Notes under the pieces: generated by a model
Databases searched by the model: none
What the model saw: the letters and a program-made list of their open reading frames with translations, nothing else
Told to the model about the DNA's origin: nothing
Shown: positions 4,520 to 6,034 of the stretch, piece by piece
Numbering within the stretch: position 1 is the stretch's first letter
How the letters are laid out: each line of letters begins with the position of its first letter
NCBI GenBank assembly: GCA_030635565.1
Contig: DAOVYP010000149.1
Span: 1 to 6,034, forward strand
Source of the DNA: Spirochaeta sp.
Lineage (GTDB): Bacteria > Spirochaetota > Spirochaetia > DSM-2461
DNA: 6,034 nucleotides
Reading direction: 5' to 3'
Translations under genes and position numbers: made by a program

Positions 4520-6034
4520 TTGTTACTGAATAAGACGCCATCGGAAGTCTGGGTCGAACTCCATTACCGCTACAAAGGCGAAATGTTCCGATTTAATCTA
4601 CCTCTGCCTCAGGGCGGAAAGTATCTCGACGGTCTGAGAGTTGATTTCGAACGTACCGATATGCATTCCGGCCGGCGTTTCAAGATCGTCATGGAACCTC
4701 TGGGTGAGGTAGAGCTGGAAAGATTTGAGTTGACCGGGCACCTGAACTATGGTGACGATCTCAAAAATGTATTTGTCAATGGATATCAGTCCTGGACCGG
4801 CAGCAGGGAGCTTTCACCGAGTGAGCGGATTTCCGCCATCAACTGGCCCGGCAAGCTGCTGTTCCACCAGAAATTCGGAGATTCCGGCATATTTGCTTAT
4901 TCGGAGAAAAAGGGTCGATTTCACGGTTACTCATATGCTTATATCCGTTATCCGGACCGATTTCTCTTCGCGGGAAGTCTGGACGAAAAAGCCGGTTACA
5001 CCATTATCGGTATCGACGTCCGGCACGGATTATTTTCAATTTCCAAGGACGTCACCGGTCTCCGTCTGAAGGATCGTCGTCTCCTGCTGGACATCGTACT
5101 CCTGGAAGGTCCCGAGGAAGAGGTCTTCAGCCGTTTTGAGAAGTTCAGGGATAAAAAAAGTGATATTACCAGACCCGGTCCCAGGGCAGCGGCCTGGTCC
5201 AGCTGGCACAAGTTCCATCGGGCCATCGACGAAGTCAAGATCCGAAGAAACCTGGCGGAATTCCGGGACAGGAAGATACCGCTGAAGTATTTCATCGTCG
5301 ATGACGGCTGGGCAAAGGGCCTGGGTGACTGGGATGCCACGGCCTCGGGTTTCCCTTCCGGGATGTCTTCTCTTGCCGCGGAAATCAGGGGCAGCGGTTT
5401 TACGCCGGGCATCTGGTTTGCCCCCTTCGTGGTCGGAGGTGATTCGTCGGTATTCCGGAACCACAAAGACTGGCTGGCAAGGGAAACCGGTAAGCGGGTC
5501 AAACCTGCAGGCTGGATACCGGCCCACGGAGGCGCATTCTACGCGCTCAACCTGACCCGGGATGATGTCCGTGAATACATTGCCGGCAGCATCCGGCGCT
5601 TCCGCAAAGAATGGGATTTCGGACTGATTAAGATGGATCTCCTGTATGCGGCGGCTCTCTATCCGCCTGATGGTCAGAGCAGGGGTGAAGCCATGCACAA
5701 CGCCATGGATTTTATCCATTCCCTGAAGGGCGGCGCTGAATACCTCTTGAGCGGCGTTCCCCTGGAGAGTGCTTTCGAAAGAGCGGAATACTGCAGAATC
5801 GGCGCTGATACGACGCCATACTGGGAACATCACTACAATCGGAATATTCATTGCAGGGAGAGATCGTCCACCCTCAATAACCTGCGTTCCACCGTCGGAC
5901 GCAGGCAGTTGAACGGCCGGTTTTTCGCCAGCGAAACAGATTCCTTCTTCCTGACGGGCGGCAGGAATATGATGGAGCCGCCAATGCGTTACACACAGCT
6001 GCTCCTTCATACTCTGCTCGGCAGCCTGATTACC
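4520..6034 (+). CDS. Alpha-galactosidase, glycoside hydrolase family 36 (Thermotoga GalA type), 3' truncated
   Basis: This retaining alpha-galactosidase should release terminal alpha-linked galactose from sugars such as melibiose, raffinose or galactomannan fragments, in the cytoplasm since no signal peptide is seen. 505 codons are present and the frame is open at the window end; comparison with remembered GalA suggests roughly 100 residues are missing. Visible in order are VNGYQSW (86-92) in the N-terminal beta domain, then WSSWHKF (226-232), FIVDDGW (258-264), GDW (269-271) and GIWFAPF (297-303) in the TIM barrel. IKMDLL holds the nucleophile Asp373 and RIGADTTPYW (426-435) the acid/base Asp430. 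The last two match the positions of the catalytic Asp327 and Asp387 reported for Thermotoga maritima GalA. The proposed start is TTG at 4520, with GAGG 10 nt upstream, 2 nt after the previous stop. ATG at 4583 (residue 22), with AAAGG close upstream, is a credible alternative. Exact substrate is not determined. Confidence 0.92.
   Translation, partial: MLLNKTPSEVWVELHYRYKGEMFRFNLPLPQGGKYLDGLRVDFERTDMHSGRRFKIVMEPLGEVELERFELTGHLNYGDDLKNVFVNGYQSWTGSRELSPSERISAINWPGKLLFHQKFGDSGIFAYSEKKGRFHGYSYAYIRYPDRFLFAGSLDEKAGYTIIGIDVRHGLFSISKDVTGLRLKDRRLLLDIVLLEGPEEEVFSRFEKFRDKKSDITRPGPRAAAWSSWHKFHRAIDEVKIRRNLAEFRDRKIPLKYFIVDDGWAKGLGDWDATASGFPSGMSSLAAEIRGSGFTPGIWFAPFVVGGDSSVFRNHKDWLARETGKRVKPAGWIPAHGGAFYALNLTRDDVREYIAGSIRRFRKEWDFGLIKMDLLYAAALYPPDGQSRGEAMHNAMDFIHSLKGGAEYLLSGVPLESAFERAEYCRIGADTTPYWEHHYNRNIHCRERSSTLNNLRSTVGRRQLNGRFFASETDSFFLTGGRNMMEPPMRYTQLLLHTLLGSLIT

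Noticed and set aside
4140..4541. Minus-strand frame of 133 codons opposite the unrecognised small gene
   Set aside because: It lacks a recognisable domain and overlaps the alpha-galactosidase start. The plus-strand frame has a good ribosome binding site and fits the same-strand gene series better.
5036..6010. Open frame of 324 codons on the minus strand within the alpha-galactosidase region
   Set aside because: The plus strand carries clear GH36 motifs throughout, so the antisense frame is a shadow.

Overview
The window looks like ordinary chromosomal DNA from a free-living, moderately GC-rich bacterium. Gene content and protein flavour fit a spirochaete (Spirochaeta/Sediminispirochaeta-like) best, mainly the variant Hsp33 core sequence and a stand-alone condensation-fold acyltransferase. 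That assignment is inference from remembered family members, not a search result. I see no tRNA, rRNA, CRISPR array, insertion sequence, integrase or attachment site.

Layout. One leftward gene (14-1282) encodes a stand-alone acyltransferase of the condensation/alcohol-acetyltransferase superfamily with an HxxxDG motif. A 75-bp divergent intergenic region (1283-1357) separates it from a rightward series that fills the rest of the window. These are an SDT1-like HAD phosphatase (1358-1969), a 12-segment MFS_1_like transporter (about 1971-3125) whose start is 1 nt past the HAD stop, and the redox-regulated chaperone Hsp33 (hslO, 3143-4063) with its complete CxC/CxxC zinc site. After an 82-bp gap with a good sigma-70-like promoter come an unrecognised 123-residue protein (4146-4517) and, 2 nt further on, a GH36 alpha-galactosidase of the Thermotoga GalA type (4520 to the window end, 3' truncated).

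How the genes may work together. The HAD phosphatase and the MFS carrier are likely translationally coupled, and could dephosphorylate and move a shared small molecule such as a nucleoside; the sequence does not prove this. hslO follows 17 bp after the carrier and may be read through from it. The 123-residue gene and the alpha-galactosidase form a second tight pair, possibly started by the promoter at 4100-4128. The acyltransferase is divergent and functionally separate as far as can be seen.

I did not find a convincing new multi-gene system. The items most worth a second look are the unrecognised 123-residue protein tied to the alpha-galactosidase, the HAD-MFS pair, and the acyltransferase of unknown substrate.
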